From the NCBI GenBank assembly GCA_903823565.1, contig CAIJTF010000090.1, forward strand, positions 1-49,038: a stretch of 49,038 nt of DNA. Reading direction: 5' to 3'. Below, piece by piece: positions 26,958 to 35,832 of this stretch. Position numbers and translations under genes: made by a program. Each line of letters starts with the position of its first letter. Position 1 is the stretch's first letter. The notes beneath the pieces were generated by a model. That model saw only the letters and a program-made list of their open reading frames with translations. It did no database searches and was not told where the DNA came from. The stretch comes from an uncultured Flavobacteriales bacterium. GTDB taxonomy: Bacteria > Bacteroidota > Bacteroidia > Flavobacteriales_D > Crocinitomicaceae.

Positions 26958-27870
26958 CCTATTCTATTGGGGAGTTCTTTATCCCATTTCTAAATTACCG
27001 TATAAGCTACTCTACTGTTTTCGTCCCCTACTCTATTTCATACTGTTCATACTTATTGGCTACCGTAAAAAAGTTGTTAGCGAAAATCTTAAAAATAGCT
27101 TTCCACAGGATTCGGAGCAAGAACGGAACAAAAAAAGGAAGGGCTTTTATTGGCATCTGACTACGCTTATAATAGAAGCCGTTTTAAATTTACATTTTTC
27201 CGCCAAGCAACTTCAAGCGCGCATGATATATCGCAACCCGGAGCTCCTAACTAACCTTCAAAAGGAAAAGAGGAACATTATATTAGTTGGCGGACACTAC
27301 GGAAATTGGGAATGGCTTATTACCTCCCTGGGAATTTATTTTCCAACCCATCTTTACGGCCTCGGAATGCCGCTTTCCGCCTCTTATTGGCAAAAAAAAC
27401 TTACCGAGCGTCGAGAACGATTTGGCTTAAACGTTATCCATAGTAAAAATTACCGCGATTATCTCCTAAACGAAGACAACCACCCCTTCCTCTTATTAAT
27501 GCTTGCTGATCAAAGCCCCGGGGATTCTAGAAAAAGTTATTGGATGAACTTTCTACATCAGCCAACAGCCATCGCATTGGGCAGCGAAACCCTTGCCAAT
27601 GAAACTCAAGCCTGTGTGGTTTACTGCCATGTTTTGAAAAGTACCAATGGAAGGTATGAGGTTGAATTCGAAGTCCTAACGCAGACCCCCAATTCCCTTC
27701 CCTTTGGAGCTATAACCGAATCCTACACCCAACGCTTGGAAGCTGCAATCGTGAAAGATCCCTCCTTGTGGCTTTGGTCTCACAAACGATGGAAGCGTGA
27801 AGTTCCTGAAAACATTATAGCTTTACACCGTGAACAAGAAGAACGTTTTAATGCAAAATACCGCCTATGA
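26950..27870 (+). CDS. LpxL/HtrB-type lipid A acyltransferase
   Basis: The product has 306 residues from the ATG at 26950; a longer open frame begins inside rarA but its extension is not acyltransferase-like. An N-terminal membrane helix ('LLYCFRPLLYFILFILIGY') is followed by the LPLAT fold with the catalytic HX4E as H116-Y-G-N-W-E121 ('VGGHYGNWEW'), then 'MLADQSPGDSRKSYWMNFL' and a final 'LWLWSHKRWKRE', all usual in LpxL/LpxM relatives. It adds a secondary acyl chain to lipid A, or to a related lipid, at the inner membrane. The start overlaps rarA by 8 nt, and the stop overlaps the next gene by 4 nt (ATGA). Confidence 0.9.
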   Translation: MNNLFYWGVLYPISKLPYKLLYCFRPLLYFILFILIGYRKKVVSENLKNSFPQDSEQERNKKRKGFYWHLTTLIIEAVLNLHFSAKQLQARMIYRNPELLTNLQKEKRNIILVGGHYGNWEWLITSLGIYFPTHLYGLGMPLSASYWQKKLTERRERFGLNVIHSKNYRDYLLNEDNHPFLLLMLADQSPGDSRKSYWMNFLHQPTAIALGSETLANETQACVVYCHVLKSTNGRYEVEFEVLTQTPNSLPFGAITESYTQRLEAAIVKDPSLWLWSHKRWKREVPENIIALHREQEERFNAKYRL

Positions 27871-30800
27871 AGCCTACTGTCCTACTCCTTTTAATGCTAA
27901 GTACTGTTTCATCCTTTGGACAAAACCTAAAAAAGCCATCGACCTATGAAATTTCAACCCTGCCGGAATGGGCTCAGGAAATGTATGGAAACCAACCCAA
28001 TTTGTTAAAGGTTTCTGCCCTGTATCAACAATATTATAAAAACCATCCCTTCGAAAAGAATTACCATACTCAATACTATAAGCGTTGGATTCGAACCTAT
28101 TCGACCCAAATCAATGATGACGGAGAAATTATCCCCGAAGAATCGACAGGCAAGACGAAACCTGTCATGGAAAAATCTTCGTCTTGGTCCGTGGTTGGTC
28201 CCATGACCACGTATTCACAAGGAGGCGGGCAAGGAGGCGACCAAGCTAATATTTATAGCATAGATCAATGCCTAGCTGCACCGAACGCTGTAATTTGTGG
28301 AACAGAACCCGGAGAAGTCTACCGTAGTGTGGACGGAGGACAAAACTGGAGCTGTATTTCCATGGGACTGGATTTTTCCGGTGGTGTGACAGCGGTAGAA
28401 ATTAGCCCAACAAATCCTCAACTCTTTTTTGCCGGTGGAAATAACGGCGTTTACCGCAGTACAAACGGAGGAAACACGTGGACGCTAGTCCTTCCTAATT
28501 CGAGTTTTGGGGTAAATGAAATCCTCCTACTTCCAGGAAATGAGAACCATATTTTTGTCGCATCGGACAAAGGACTTCATCGATCAACGGATGGCGGAAC
28601 CACCTGGTCACAAGTATGGAACGAAGCCACCTATGACATCAAACCCAACGTGTTGAATGCACAAGAACTTTACGTAGTAAAACATGATGTTGGCCTCAAC
28701 CTTTGTACGTTTTTAAAATCAATCGACTGGGGAGCGAATTGGTCCCTTCAATCGAATGGTTGGTATCAATCCAATGATCCTGCAAGAAACGATGGAGGCG
28801 CAAGAATTGCTGTTACTGGAGCAAATCCTAATCGAATCTATGTTTACCTCATTGGAGAATCCAAAGCGAATGATCATGGATTTATTAGCATTTATAGAAG
28901 CGACAATGCCGGAGCAACTTGGATAAATGCCTACGGTCAAGACGGTGGACCCTATTCTGCTAGCCATCCTAATTTAGCCATAGGGTGGGACACTTGGTTA
29001 TACCATCAAGGTTTTTACAATTGTGCAATCCTAGCCAATCCTAACAATGCCGACGAAATACTCATTGGCGGTTTAAATTTATATCGATCAACCGACGGTG
29101 GAGCAAGCTATACCAGCGTTTCTGGCTATGTCGGAGGTCCTTTATCCCTGCATGTCGACAACCAAGATTTTCGTCAGGTGAACGGTGTAACATGGATTAC
29201 AACGGATGGCGGAATCTATAAATCCAATGATTTTTTATCGACTCAACCCGATTTCTCCATGTCTGGAGTGCACGCTTCTGATTTTTGGGGTTTTGGAACC
29301 GGATGGAATGAGGACGTTATGGTTGGAGGACTCTACCACAATGGGAATCAAGGTTATCATGAAAACTATGGATCGGGAAACTTTTTAAACTTGGGGGGCG
29401 GGGAAGCCCCTACTGGCTACGTAAATCCAGGAAGAAATCGCATCACCTATTACTCGGATATTGGAGGGAAAACGCTACCGCTTAGCTTAACCAATCCAAT
29501 TACCGGCGCCCCATTTGGAATGGCACCGAACGAAAGTTATTGGGCTGCAGAATCCAGTGAATTCGAATTTCAACCCAATTGTTACTCAATTGGTTACCTT
29601 GGCAAGGACCACAAGCTATGGAAAACCACCAATGGAGGGGTTTCCTTTAACCTGGTTTATACCTTTGGTTCCGTTCCAGAAGATCAAGTGAAATATATCG
29701 AAGTGGGAAGCCAAAACCCCCAAATAATATACCTCAATCAACAACCTGCCTCAGGAAATGTAGGTAAATTATGGAAAAGTACGGATGGAGGTACTACTTG
29801 GGTTCAACTCACTTTACCAGCAGGGAACAGTAGAAGGATGCTTCTATCCTTGGATCCGTCGAACGATCAGCATGTATACCTTGCTTTTCCAAGTGGATCA
29901 AACGGAAACAAAACGTTTGAATCAATGGATGGAGGTCAAAGTTTCACCAATATTACCTCTTCAGCACTCAATAACGAAAGCGTTCAAAGCCTTTTACACG
30001 TCGGTGGAACCAACGGGGGTGTATATTGCGCTACAAACAAGTCGCTATACTATCGAAATGCGACTATGCCATGGGCAATGGACAATGCTGGACTACCGAG
30101 CCGAATCAACGGAAATATTCTCAAACCGTTTTATCGGGATGGAAAAATTCGTTTGGCTTCCTATGGAAAAGGCATTTGGGAAAGTGCTTTCAATGAAGCT
30201 CCATCGCAACCCATTTGCAGAATAATGGTGGATAAATTATCTCAAACGGTTATTTGCGCGAGCGATTCGTTTTACTTTGAAGACCATTCCATTCTTAATC
30301 ATTCAAACGCTACTTGGTCTTGGCAATTCCCCACAGGCACGCCAAGTTCTTCGAACGTTCGAAATCCATCGGTTAACTTTCTAACCGGAACCCATCAAGC
30401 AATACTCACCGTTACTGATGGCAATGGAATGAGCGATAGCGATACCCTTTCCGTAACAGTTAACCAATATACCCTGCCTGGCATAATACAAGAAGGCTTT
30501 GAAGCTAATTTTTTACCCTCGGGTTGGAGCATAGAAAACGAAGATAATGGCGGTACCTGGACAAGCTCAAATACCGTTGGAGGATATGGAAACACCTCCA
30601 AATCGGCAAAGTTCGATAACTATAACATCGACTCACAAGGGAGTTTAGACGATCTTATTTTCAATATCGATGCTAATGCGTTAACAAATCAGCCGCTTTT
30701 AACCTTTGATGTTGCCTATTGCCGTTGGGGAGGAGGGTATTCTGACTCTTTATTTATTGGAGTATCAACGGATTGTGGTGCAAGCTATCAATATGTATAC

Positions 30801-31250
30801 TATCGTGGGGGAGAGAATCTTGCAACTGCTCCAGATAACCAATCCGAATTTATCCCTACCGCAAATCAGTGGCGCACGGACACGGTTGACTTGTCCGCAT
30901 GGTCAGGTCAAAGCAATGTTCAAGTCGCTTTTAGAAATAAAGGAGACTGGGGAAATGTACTTTACCTTGACAATATAAATTTGGGAAGTACCCTTGGATT
31001 GGAGACCCCCAACTATGCCCAAGTTCCTAAGGTATATCCAAACCCGGCTTGCTCAGGAGGCCAAATTAATGTTGAACCTATCCCCTACTGTTCCCTTAAA
31101 TTATTCGATGCAAAGGGCAAATTAAAATGGCAGGCTACCGGGGAACATTCCTATAAGGGTATCCTTCCCAATGACGTAAATGCAGGTTGGTATTTGCTAC
31201 AAATAGAAAGCGATACGACGATATGGAATTACAAACTGATCGTTGAATAA
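27867..31250 (+). CDS. Large T9SS cargo with BNR/sortilin-like propeller, PKD and CTD
   Basis: The protein has 1127 residues. The signal peptide is MKPTVLLLLMLSTVSSFGQ. From about residue 145 repeated Asp-box/BNR units occur ('YRSVDGGQNWSC', 'YRSTNGGNTWTL', 'HRSTDGGTTWSQ', 'YRSTDGGASYTS', 'WKSTDGGTTWVQ'), the mark of a VPS10/sialidase-type propeller. A PKD-like domain follows around 795-865 ('ATWSWQFPTGTPSS'), then a jelly-roll region. Residues about 1056-1127 are a type A T9SS tail ('VYPNPACSGGQINVEP', 'NDVNAGWYLLQIESD'). It is a surface protein, probably binding or enzymatic; the sialidase catalytic residues are not evident. The ATG is within the end of the acyltransferase gene (ATGA), an unusual coupling between LPS synthesis and a cargo gene. 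Confidence 0.92.
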   Translation: MKPTVLLLLMLSTVSSFGQNLKKPSTYEISTLPEWAQEMYGNQPNLLKVSALYQQYYKNHPFEKNYHTQYYKRWIRTYSTQINDDGEIIPEESTGKTKPVMEKSSSWSVVGPMTTYSQGGGQGGDQANIYSIDQCLAAPNAVICGTEPGEVYRSVDGGQNWSCISMGLDFSGGVTAVEISPTNPQLFFAGGNNGVYRSTNGGNTWTLVLPNSSFGVNEILLLPGNENHIFVASDKGLHRSTDGGTTWSQVWNEATYDIKPNVLNAQELYVVKHDVGLNLCTFLKSIDWGANWSLQSNGWYQSNDPARNDGGARIAVTGANPNRIYVYLIGESKANDHGFISIYRSDNAGATWINAYGQDGGPYSASHPNLAIGWDTWLYHQGFYNCAILANPNNADEILIGGLNLYRSTDGGASYTSVSGYVGGPLSLHVDNQDFRQVNGVTWITTDGGIYKSNDFLSTQPDFSMSGVHASDFWGFGTGWNEDVMVGGLYHNGNQGYHENYGSGNFLNLGGGEAPTGYVNPGRNRITYYSDIGGKTLPLSLTNPITGAPFGMAPNESYWAAESSEFEFQPNCYSIGYLGKDHKLWKTTNGGVSFNLVYTFGSVPEDQVKYIEVGSQNPQIIYLNQQPASGNVGKLWKSTDGGTTWVQLTLPAGNSRRMLLSLDPSNDQHVYLAFPSGSNGNKTFESMDGGQSFTNITSSALNNESVQSLLHVGGTNGGVYCATNKSLYYRNATMPWAMDNAGLPSRINGNILKPFYRDGKIRLASYGKGIWESAFNEAPSQPICRIMVDKLSQTVICASDSFYFEDHSILNHSNATWSWQFPTGTPSSSNVRNPSVNFLTGTHQAILTVTDGNGMSDSDTLSVTVNQYTLPGIIQEGFEANFLPSGWSIENEDNGGTWTSSNTVGGYGNTSKSAKFDNYNIDSQGSLDDLIFNIDANALTNQPLLTFDVAYCRWGGGYSDSLFIGVSTDCGASYQYVYYRGGENLATAPDNQSEFIPTANQWRTDTVDLSAWSGQSNVQVAFRNKGDWGNVLYLDNINLGSTLGLETPNYAQVPKVYPNPACSGGQINVEPIPYCSLKLFDAKGKLKWQATGEHSYKGILPNDVNAGWYLLQIESDTTIWNYKLIVE

Positions 31251-32639
31251 TTACTTGCCCTTCGCTTTTAGAACGATAGCGATGGTGTAGAACATAATTT
31301 TCAAATCTAACGCAATGCTCCGGTTGTTGATGTAAAGCAAATCGTATTTCATTCGATCGAGCATCTGTTCAACGTTTTCGGCATACCCGTACTTTACTTG
31401 TCCCCATGAGGTAATACCTGGTCTAACCCTGTTTAAAATTAAATACTGCGGCTCATGTTGAACAATTTGATCGATATAAAATTGTCGTTCTGGTCTTGGA
31501 CCCACCAAAGACATATGGCCAAATATCACGTTGATAAATTGAGGGAATTCATCCAGCCTGGTCTTCCGCATGAAGCGGCCCACCGGGGTAATCCGACGGT
31601 CGTTTGCCGAGGACAATTGCGGTCCTTCCTTTTCTGCATTGACGACCATGGTTCGAAACTTGATAATTTGAAATGGGCGGTTATTTAAACCAATCCTTTC
31701 TTGCAGAAAGAAAATGGGGCCTGTAGAACTTACTTTGACTAAAATCGCACAGATCAGAAAAACCGGAAGCAATAGCACCAAAGCAATGGCGGACAAGACA
31801 ATGTCCATAAAGCGCTTTAAGGCTTGTTGCCACAAAGGCATTACATCGCGGTTGATCGCCATAAAAAGGGTACCATAAATATTTGTCATTTTTATGGTCC
31901 CGCTGAGCAATTCATACATATCGGGTAGTACCTTTACGATGATTCGCAAATCGTTTATTTTGGTTAAAATACGTTGAAGGCGGTCGTGATCCGAACTTTC
32001 AATGGCAATAATTATTTCATCCACGGAGTGTTTGGCAAGAATCTCCTCTAGGTCATTAACGTGTCCGAGATATGGCATTGCATCCTGTAGCGAATGATCC
32101 GTTCCGTTAACATTGACATAACCAATAAAGGTATTGACGTTATGTTCGTCATCGTTGACTTCATTATAAATTCGTAAAGCCTTTTCACTTCCCCCGATGA
32201 TAAGCGTTCGGAATCCTTTGCCAGCGGTTCTCAAATGATGGATTAGAAAAGTACTCCAGATAACACGTGGAATTAAGGTAAAACCTAAATGAATGGTCCA
32301 CAACAGGAGAAAAGAAACATAGTGGTCTTTATAGTTGATGACATCATCGTCTAAGAGTAATACAAAAAACAGCATTAATGAACCTATTATTGAGGCTATT
32401 AATGTTAATTGAATGATTTTCAACCGATAAAGCCTCCTTACGTTTAGATAAGTTCCTTGTAGATAATACAATAAGAGATAAGCCAAGGGAACGAGAGAAA
32501 CCCCTAAATAAAAGGTGGGATTGAATTCAAAGGCCTTATGTTCGAGCCATGTTGCCCGCAAGAAATAAAAAGTAGACCACGCAAACGCAGCAGATAATAG
32601 ATCAACCAGTATAATCCAAACCGTCCCGTACCGCCTCAT
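31251..32639 (-). CDS. Polyprenyl-phosphate sugar-1-phosphate transferase (WcaJ/PglC-type)
   Basis: The protein has 462 residues with five membrane helices: four at the N-terminus and one before the catalytic domain at about residue 285. A Rossmann-like middle domain ('FRTLIIGGSEKALRIYNEV') is followed by the bacterial sugar transferase domain: 'RFMDIVLSAIALVLLLPVFL', 'GPIFFLQERIGLNNRPFQIIKFRTM', the catalytic 'RKTRLDEFPQFINVI' and 'SLVGPRPE'. It starts a glycan by moving a sugar-1-phosphate to undecaprenyl phosphate at the inner membrane. Its start overlaps the lipoprotein gene by 4 nt and it ends exactly next to the convergent T9SS cargo gene. It is the last gene of a three-gene unit. Confidence 0.94.
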   Translation of the reverse strand: MRRYGTVWIILVDLLSAAFAWSTFYFLRATWLEHKAFEFNPTFYLGVSLVPLAYLLLYYLQGTYLNVRRLYRLKIIQLTLIASIIGSLMLFFVLLLDDDVINYKDHYVSFLLLWTIHLGFTLIPRVIWSTFLIHHLRTAGKGFRTLIIGGSEKALRIYNEVNDDEHNVNTFIGYVNVNGTDHSLQDAMPYLGHVNDLEEILAKHSVDEIIIAIESSDHDRLQRILTKINDLRIIVKVLPDMYELLSGTIKMTNIYGTLFMAINRDVMPLWQQALKRFMDIVLSAIALVLLLPVFLICAILVKVSSTGPIFFLQERIGLNNRPFQIIKFRTMVVNAEKEGPQLSSANDRRITPVGRFMRKTRLDEFPQFINVIFGHMSLVGPRPERQFYIDQIVQHEPQYLILNRVRPGITSWGQVKYGYAENVEQMLDRMKYDLLYINNRSIALDLKIMFYTIAIVLKAKGK

Positions 32640-33505
32640 TGAAAATATACCACTTTAATGTTATCGATGCGTATTTCCGTTTGATCGAGATCCGAAGGTT
32701 TAAAGGCCTCAAAGCTGTGGTCAAAATAAGCGTTCGCATCGGAGGCACCGATTAGTTCGCGAAGATCGATATAAATCTTTTTCCATTTAACGGTTTCTGG
32801 CGTTGAACGGTTCAGTTGATAGTTTATATTGCGCTTTATGCCTGAAGGAGAAATAGCCAAGAGTCCAGTGACTACATGGTTAGTGGTATAATAGTCTAAT
32901 TCTAAGTACACCTCTTTCCCTTTTGGCAGGTAGGAACTAAACGTAGTATAAGCCACCCAAAGCGAGTCGTTCTGATTAAGCTGAACCCTTGCGTATGCGT
33001 TACCATTAAAAGGTTGAAGATCAATGTTATCCAATAAATAATTCGCAATTGACGTATTAGGGTCGTTCACCAAGTTGATGTTGGCTCCTTCAAAATCTTC
33101 AATGATAAAATTGGTATTTTCAACGTATTGTGTAGAAGGAGAAAGGGAAATATTTTGGTTCGGAACAAGGGTAATGTTCGATTCATACACCTTCAGGAAA
33201 GGATATATTTTTTTTGTGGCGGAGACCCCATTGTTTTTGATTCCGGGGTACACCTTCACATTCACAGGACCGCTTTTCAGGACGGGTATTTTCACTGGAA
33301 GTTCAAAAACCCCTAGGCATTGGTCGTTTACATAAATCCAAGCCTCACTGATGTTTTGGGATAATTCACCCTCGTTACCACTAAGGTTAGGATTTGCCGA
33401 TAAAGTCCACTTATCAATGGTTAGCCAAGAGGGGTCAGGATTGTTTTTAATGCAACCGTTTAATACCAATAAGAGCGTGGCAAAAACTACGTTTTTGAAA
33501 TTCAT
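32636..33505 (-). CDS. Lipoprotein of unknown function in sugar-transferase operon
   Basis: The product has 289 residues from the ATG at 33505; an ATG at 33532 is open, adding 9 residues that lengthen the n-region, so the later start is preferred but not certain. The lipobox is 'LLVLNGC' (Cys 18). The body starts with an Ig-like part ('AWIYVNDQCLGVFELPVKIPVL', 'VNVKVYPGIKNNG') and ends in a jelly-roll-like part with 'IIEDFEGANI', 'GNAYARVQLNQND', 'EVYLELDYYTTNHV' and 'TEIRIDNIKVVYF'. That architecture suits carbohydrate or surface binding. No motif allows a firm function. It sits between the oxidoreductase gene (31 nt away) and the sugar transferase (4-nt overlap). Confidence 0.7.
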   Translation of the reverse strand: MNFKNVVFATLLLVLNGCIKNNPDPSWLTIDKWTLSANPNLSGNEGELSQNISEAWIYVNDQCLGVFELPVKIPVLKSGPVNVKVYPGIKNNGVSATKKIYPFLKVYESNITLVPNQNISLSPSTQYVENTNFIIEDFEGANINLVNDPNTSIANYLLDNIDLQPFNGNAYARVQLNQNDSLWVAYTTFSSYLPKGKEVYLELDYYTTNHVVTGLLAISPSGIKRNINYQLNRSTPETVKWKKIYIDLRELIGASDANAYFDHSFEAFKPSDLDQTEIRIDNIKVVYFQ

Positions 33506-33536
33506 TGGGGCAGTAAACGGAATAAGTCGCATTTTA

Positions 33537-34505
33537 TTATTTCAACAAGTCAAGGATTTGGTATGCCACATGTAGCGCTGCATGACCTGCCTTGAGGTCC
33601 ACAGAAACCTTTTGCCTACCGGATATGGCCAAGGCAAATTCTTTTAATTCTTCTTCGATGGCATTCGTAGGAAAAACCTGAGGACTTTCAAGGGATAATT
33701 TTCTAGGCTCTTTGCCTTCACCTAGATCTAGAATCATGTCGTAAGGGTCTGGTGGACCGTCAAGCGAATCAAGGCGAACCACTTCCAATTGTTTATTTAG
33801 AAAGTCAATCCCGACATAGGCATCGCGTTGAAAAAAACGTGATTTACGCATATTTTTCATTGAAATTCTACTGGCTGTTAGGTTGGCAACGGTTCCGTTT
33901 TCAAAGGCAATGCGTGCATTCGTAATGTCGTGGCTTTCACTGACCACAGCAACACCGGAAGCTGAAATGGAGCTAATGGGCGCATCAACTACGTGCAAGA
34001 TTATGTCGAGGTCATGAATCATTAAATCTAATACCACCGGTACGTCAGTTCCTCTAGGATTAAATTGTGCTAAACGATGGGTTTCTATAAACTCTGGTTT
34101 ATGTAGCAAAGATTTTGCCGCCACAAATGCTGGATTAAACCGTTCCACGTGCCCAACTTGTGTAATGCAGCTCTTTTTATCCCAAAGCGCCAACAATGCT
34201 GAACTTTCGTCTAGGGTTTGTGTAACGGGCTTTTCGATAAATACATGCTTATTACGATTTAATCCTTTTTCAGCTAAGGAGAAATGAAATGGCGTTGGCG
34301 TAACGATATCCATAGCATCAACTAGGGCAATCAATTCATCGGCATCGGAAAAATAAGGCACATCAAATTCTTTGGAAACCACTTCAGCGGTAGAGGAATC
34401 GATGTCGTGGAAGCCAATAATAGTAAAGTGGGCAGTTAATCCCTTCAAAATCTTCAAATGGATTTTCCCAAGATGACCTAACCCAAAAATTCCAATCTTA
34501 ATCAT
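33537..34505 (-). CDS. Gfo/Idh/MocA-family oxidoreductase
   Basis: The product has 322 residues with an N-terminal Rossmann fold: 'IGIFGLGHLGKIHLKIL' holds the GxGxxG NAD site, and 'NKHVFIEKPVTQTLDE' the conserved EKP motif. The C-terminal part fits the oxidoreductase domain ('DLMIHDLDIILHVV' with a His in the expected position). Many homologues oxidise or epimerise sugars such as UDP-GlcNAc derivatives or inositols; the exact substrate is unclear. It is the first gene of the unit with a lipoprotein and a polyprenyl-phosphate sugar transferase, which supports a role in nucleotide-sugar supply. A matched promoter lies just upstream. Confidence 0.9.
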   Translation of the reverse strand: MIKIGIFGLGHLGKIHLKILKGLTAHFTIIGFHDIDSSTAEVVSKEFDVPYFSDADELIALVDAMDIVTPTPFHFSLAEKGLNRNKHVFIEKPVTQTLDESSALLALWDKKSCITQVGHVERFNPAFVAAKSLLHKPEFIETHRLAQFNPRGTDVPVVLDLMIHDLDIILHVVDAPISSISASGVAVVSESHDITNARIAFENGTVANLTASRISMKNMRKSRFFQRDAYVGIDFLNKQLEVVRLDSLDGPPDPYDMILDLGEGKEPRKLSLESPQVFPTNAIEEELKEFALAISGRQKVSVDLKAGHAALHVAYQILDLLK

Positions 34506-34523
34506 TACTCATTTATAGCGTTA

Positions 34524-34557
34524 CAAAAATACGACATCCCAACCACGGGTAAACAAA
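34524..34557 (-). promoter_or_regulatory. Promoter of the oxidoreductase-lipoprotein-transferase unit
   Basis: On the minus strand TTTG (34557-34554) is followed after 22 nt by TATTTTTG (34531-34524), matching the Bacteroidota -33/-7 consensus; the -7 box ends 18 nt before the ATG at 34505. The -33 box lies in the T-rich end of the rplT terminator, so termination and initiation are packed together. Confidence 0.58.
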
Positions 34558-34582
34558 AAAGCCATTATTTCTAATGGCTTTT
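34551..34582 (-). terminator. Rho-independent terminator of the thrS-rplT operon
   Basis: Arms GCCATTA (34561-34567) and TAATGGC (34572-34578) close a 4-nt loop, extended by A:T pairs on both sides. Read on the minus strand the stem is followed by a T-rich run (34560-34551). It begins 23 nt beyond the rplT stop. Confidence 0.8.
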
Positions 34583-34604
34583 GCTAATAGTTAAAGAACG
34601 GTTA

Positions 34605-34952
34605 TTATTTCTTTACGGATTCCACCACTGCTTTAAACGCATCTGGATGATTCATTGCTAAATCAGCCAAAACTTTGCGGTTTAGGGCAATTTCGCTTTT
34701 GTTGACTAACCCCATGAATTGAGAATAACTCATTCCATGATGTCTTGCTCCAGCGTTGATTCGGGTAATCCACAACGAACGGAAGTTTCTCTTTTTCTGT
34801 TTTCGGCCCGTGTAAGCATATAAAAGCCCTTTTTCAATGGCGTTCTTAGCTACGGTCCAAACATTTTTTCTACGTCCAAAGTATCCTTTAGACAGTTTCA
34901 TCAAGTTTTTTCTTCTTGCTCTTGATGCTACGTGATTTACTGATCTAGGCAT
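34605..34952 (-). CDS. rplT: 50S ribosomal protein L20
   Basis: The product has 115 residues, the normal length, beginning '[20 protein letters not shown]' and containing '[40 protein letters not shown]' and '[12 protein letters not shown]' (broken here only for description). L20 is an early-assembly protein of the large subunit and, in several bacteria, represses its own operon. It is the last gene of the thrS-infC-rpmI-rplT block, 86 nt behind rpmI, and is followed by a strong terminator-like hairpin. Confidence 0.98.
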   Translation of the reverse strand: MPRSVNHVASRARRKNLMKLSKGYFGRRKNVWTVAKNAIEKGLLYAYTGRKQKKRNFRSLWITRINAGARHHGMSYSQFMGLVNKSEIALNRKVLADLAMNHPDAFKAVVESVKK

Positions 34953-35038
34953 AATCTAATTTTTTTTGATAAACAGAGCCACGTTGTTTCAGTGGACTTG
35001 GGTTCTGTGCATCGGGTTAAACATTAATAAACCAATAA

Positions 35039-35236
35039 CTACTTCATACATAATTGCAACTTCACATTGGATTCGTCCGATTCGTGGACCAAACCAGCGT
35101 GGGTAAGGTTGCGCTTACGCTTAGTAGCCATTTTTGTTAAAATATGGCTTTTAAACGCGTGCTTACGTTTAATTTTGCCACTACCAGTAACGGTAAACCG
35201 TTTTTTAGCACTGGATTTTGTTTTCATTTTTGGCAT
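35039..35236 (-). CDS. rpmI: 50S ribosomal protein L35
   Basis: The product has 65 residues, the standard length for L35, very basic, starting '[20 protein letters not shown]' and containing '[14 protein letters not shown]'. It is a small component of the large ribosomal subunit. It lies between infC (35 nt away) and rplT, as in most bacteria. The 86-nt gap to rplT is longer than the other gaps of the block and could hold a regulatory leader, but no pseudoknot was identified by eye. Confidence 0.97.
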   Translation of the reverse strand: MPKMKTKSSAKKRFTVTGSGKIKRKHAFKSHILTKMATKRKRNLTHAGLVHESDESNVKLQLCMK

Positions 35237-35271
35237 TGTACTGACAATTTATAATTAACTATTAGCGACTT

Positions 35272-35814
35272 TTATTTCTTTTTAGAATTGATCATTAATA
35301 TCATTTTCTTACCTTCTAATTTTGGCAACTGTTCAACTACTCCAACCTCTGCAAGTTCTTGGGCAAACTTTAGCAACAAAACTTCGCCCCTATCTTTAAA
35401 GACAATCGTTCTTCCCCTAAAGAAGACATAGGCTTTGACCTTACTTCCTTCTTCTAGGAATTTTTTTGCGTGGGCCAATTTAAAGTTAAAATCATGTTCA
35501 TCGGTATTTGGACCAAACCGAATTTCCTTAACCACGATTTTGCTTTGTTTGGCTTTAAGTTCCTTTTGCTTTCGCTTCTGGTTGTACATGAACTTTCTGT
35601 AGTCCATTATCTTACATACCGGAGGCTGAGCTTTTGGAGAAATTTCGACCAAATCCAATTCTTGTTGATCTGCTAACGCCAAGGCACTTGAAATAGACAT
35701 TACTTGAGGTTCTTTACCTTCGAATACCAATCGAACTTCCGTAGCGGTTATTTTTTGGTTAATTCGATGTAATTCTTCCTCTACTTTTCTTACAGGCCTT
35801 GGGTTTCTTCTCAT
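35272..35814 (-). CDS. infC: Translation initiation factor IF-3
   Basis: The product has 180 residues, with an N-terminal domain '[25 protein letters not shown]' and a C-terminal domain '[42 protein letters not shown]' (shown in part). IF-3 binds the 30S subunit, checks the start codon and prevents early 50S joining. The gene starts with ATG here, unlike the AUU start used for autoregulation in Escherichia coli. It follows thrS after 18 nt. Confidence 0.97.
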   Translation of the reverse strand: MRRNPRPVRKVEEELHRINQKITATEVRLVFEGKEPQVMSISSALALADQQELDLVEISPKAQPPVCKIMDYRKFMYNQKRKQKELKAKQSKIVVKEIRFGPNTDEHDFNFKLAHAKKFLEEGSKVKAYVFFRGRTIVFKDRGEVLLLKFAQELAEVGVVEQLPKLEGKKMILMINSKKK

Positions 35815-35832
35815 TCAGTAATTACACTATTT

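Noticed and set aside
29785..30225. 146-codon frame inside the BNR cargo gene
   Set aside because: It is an out-of-frame shadow of a clear repeat protein.
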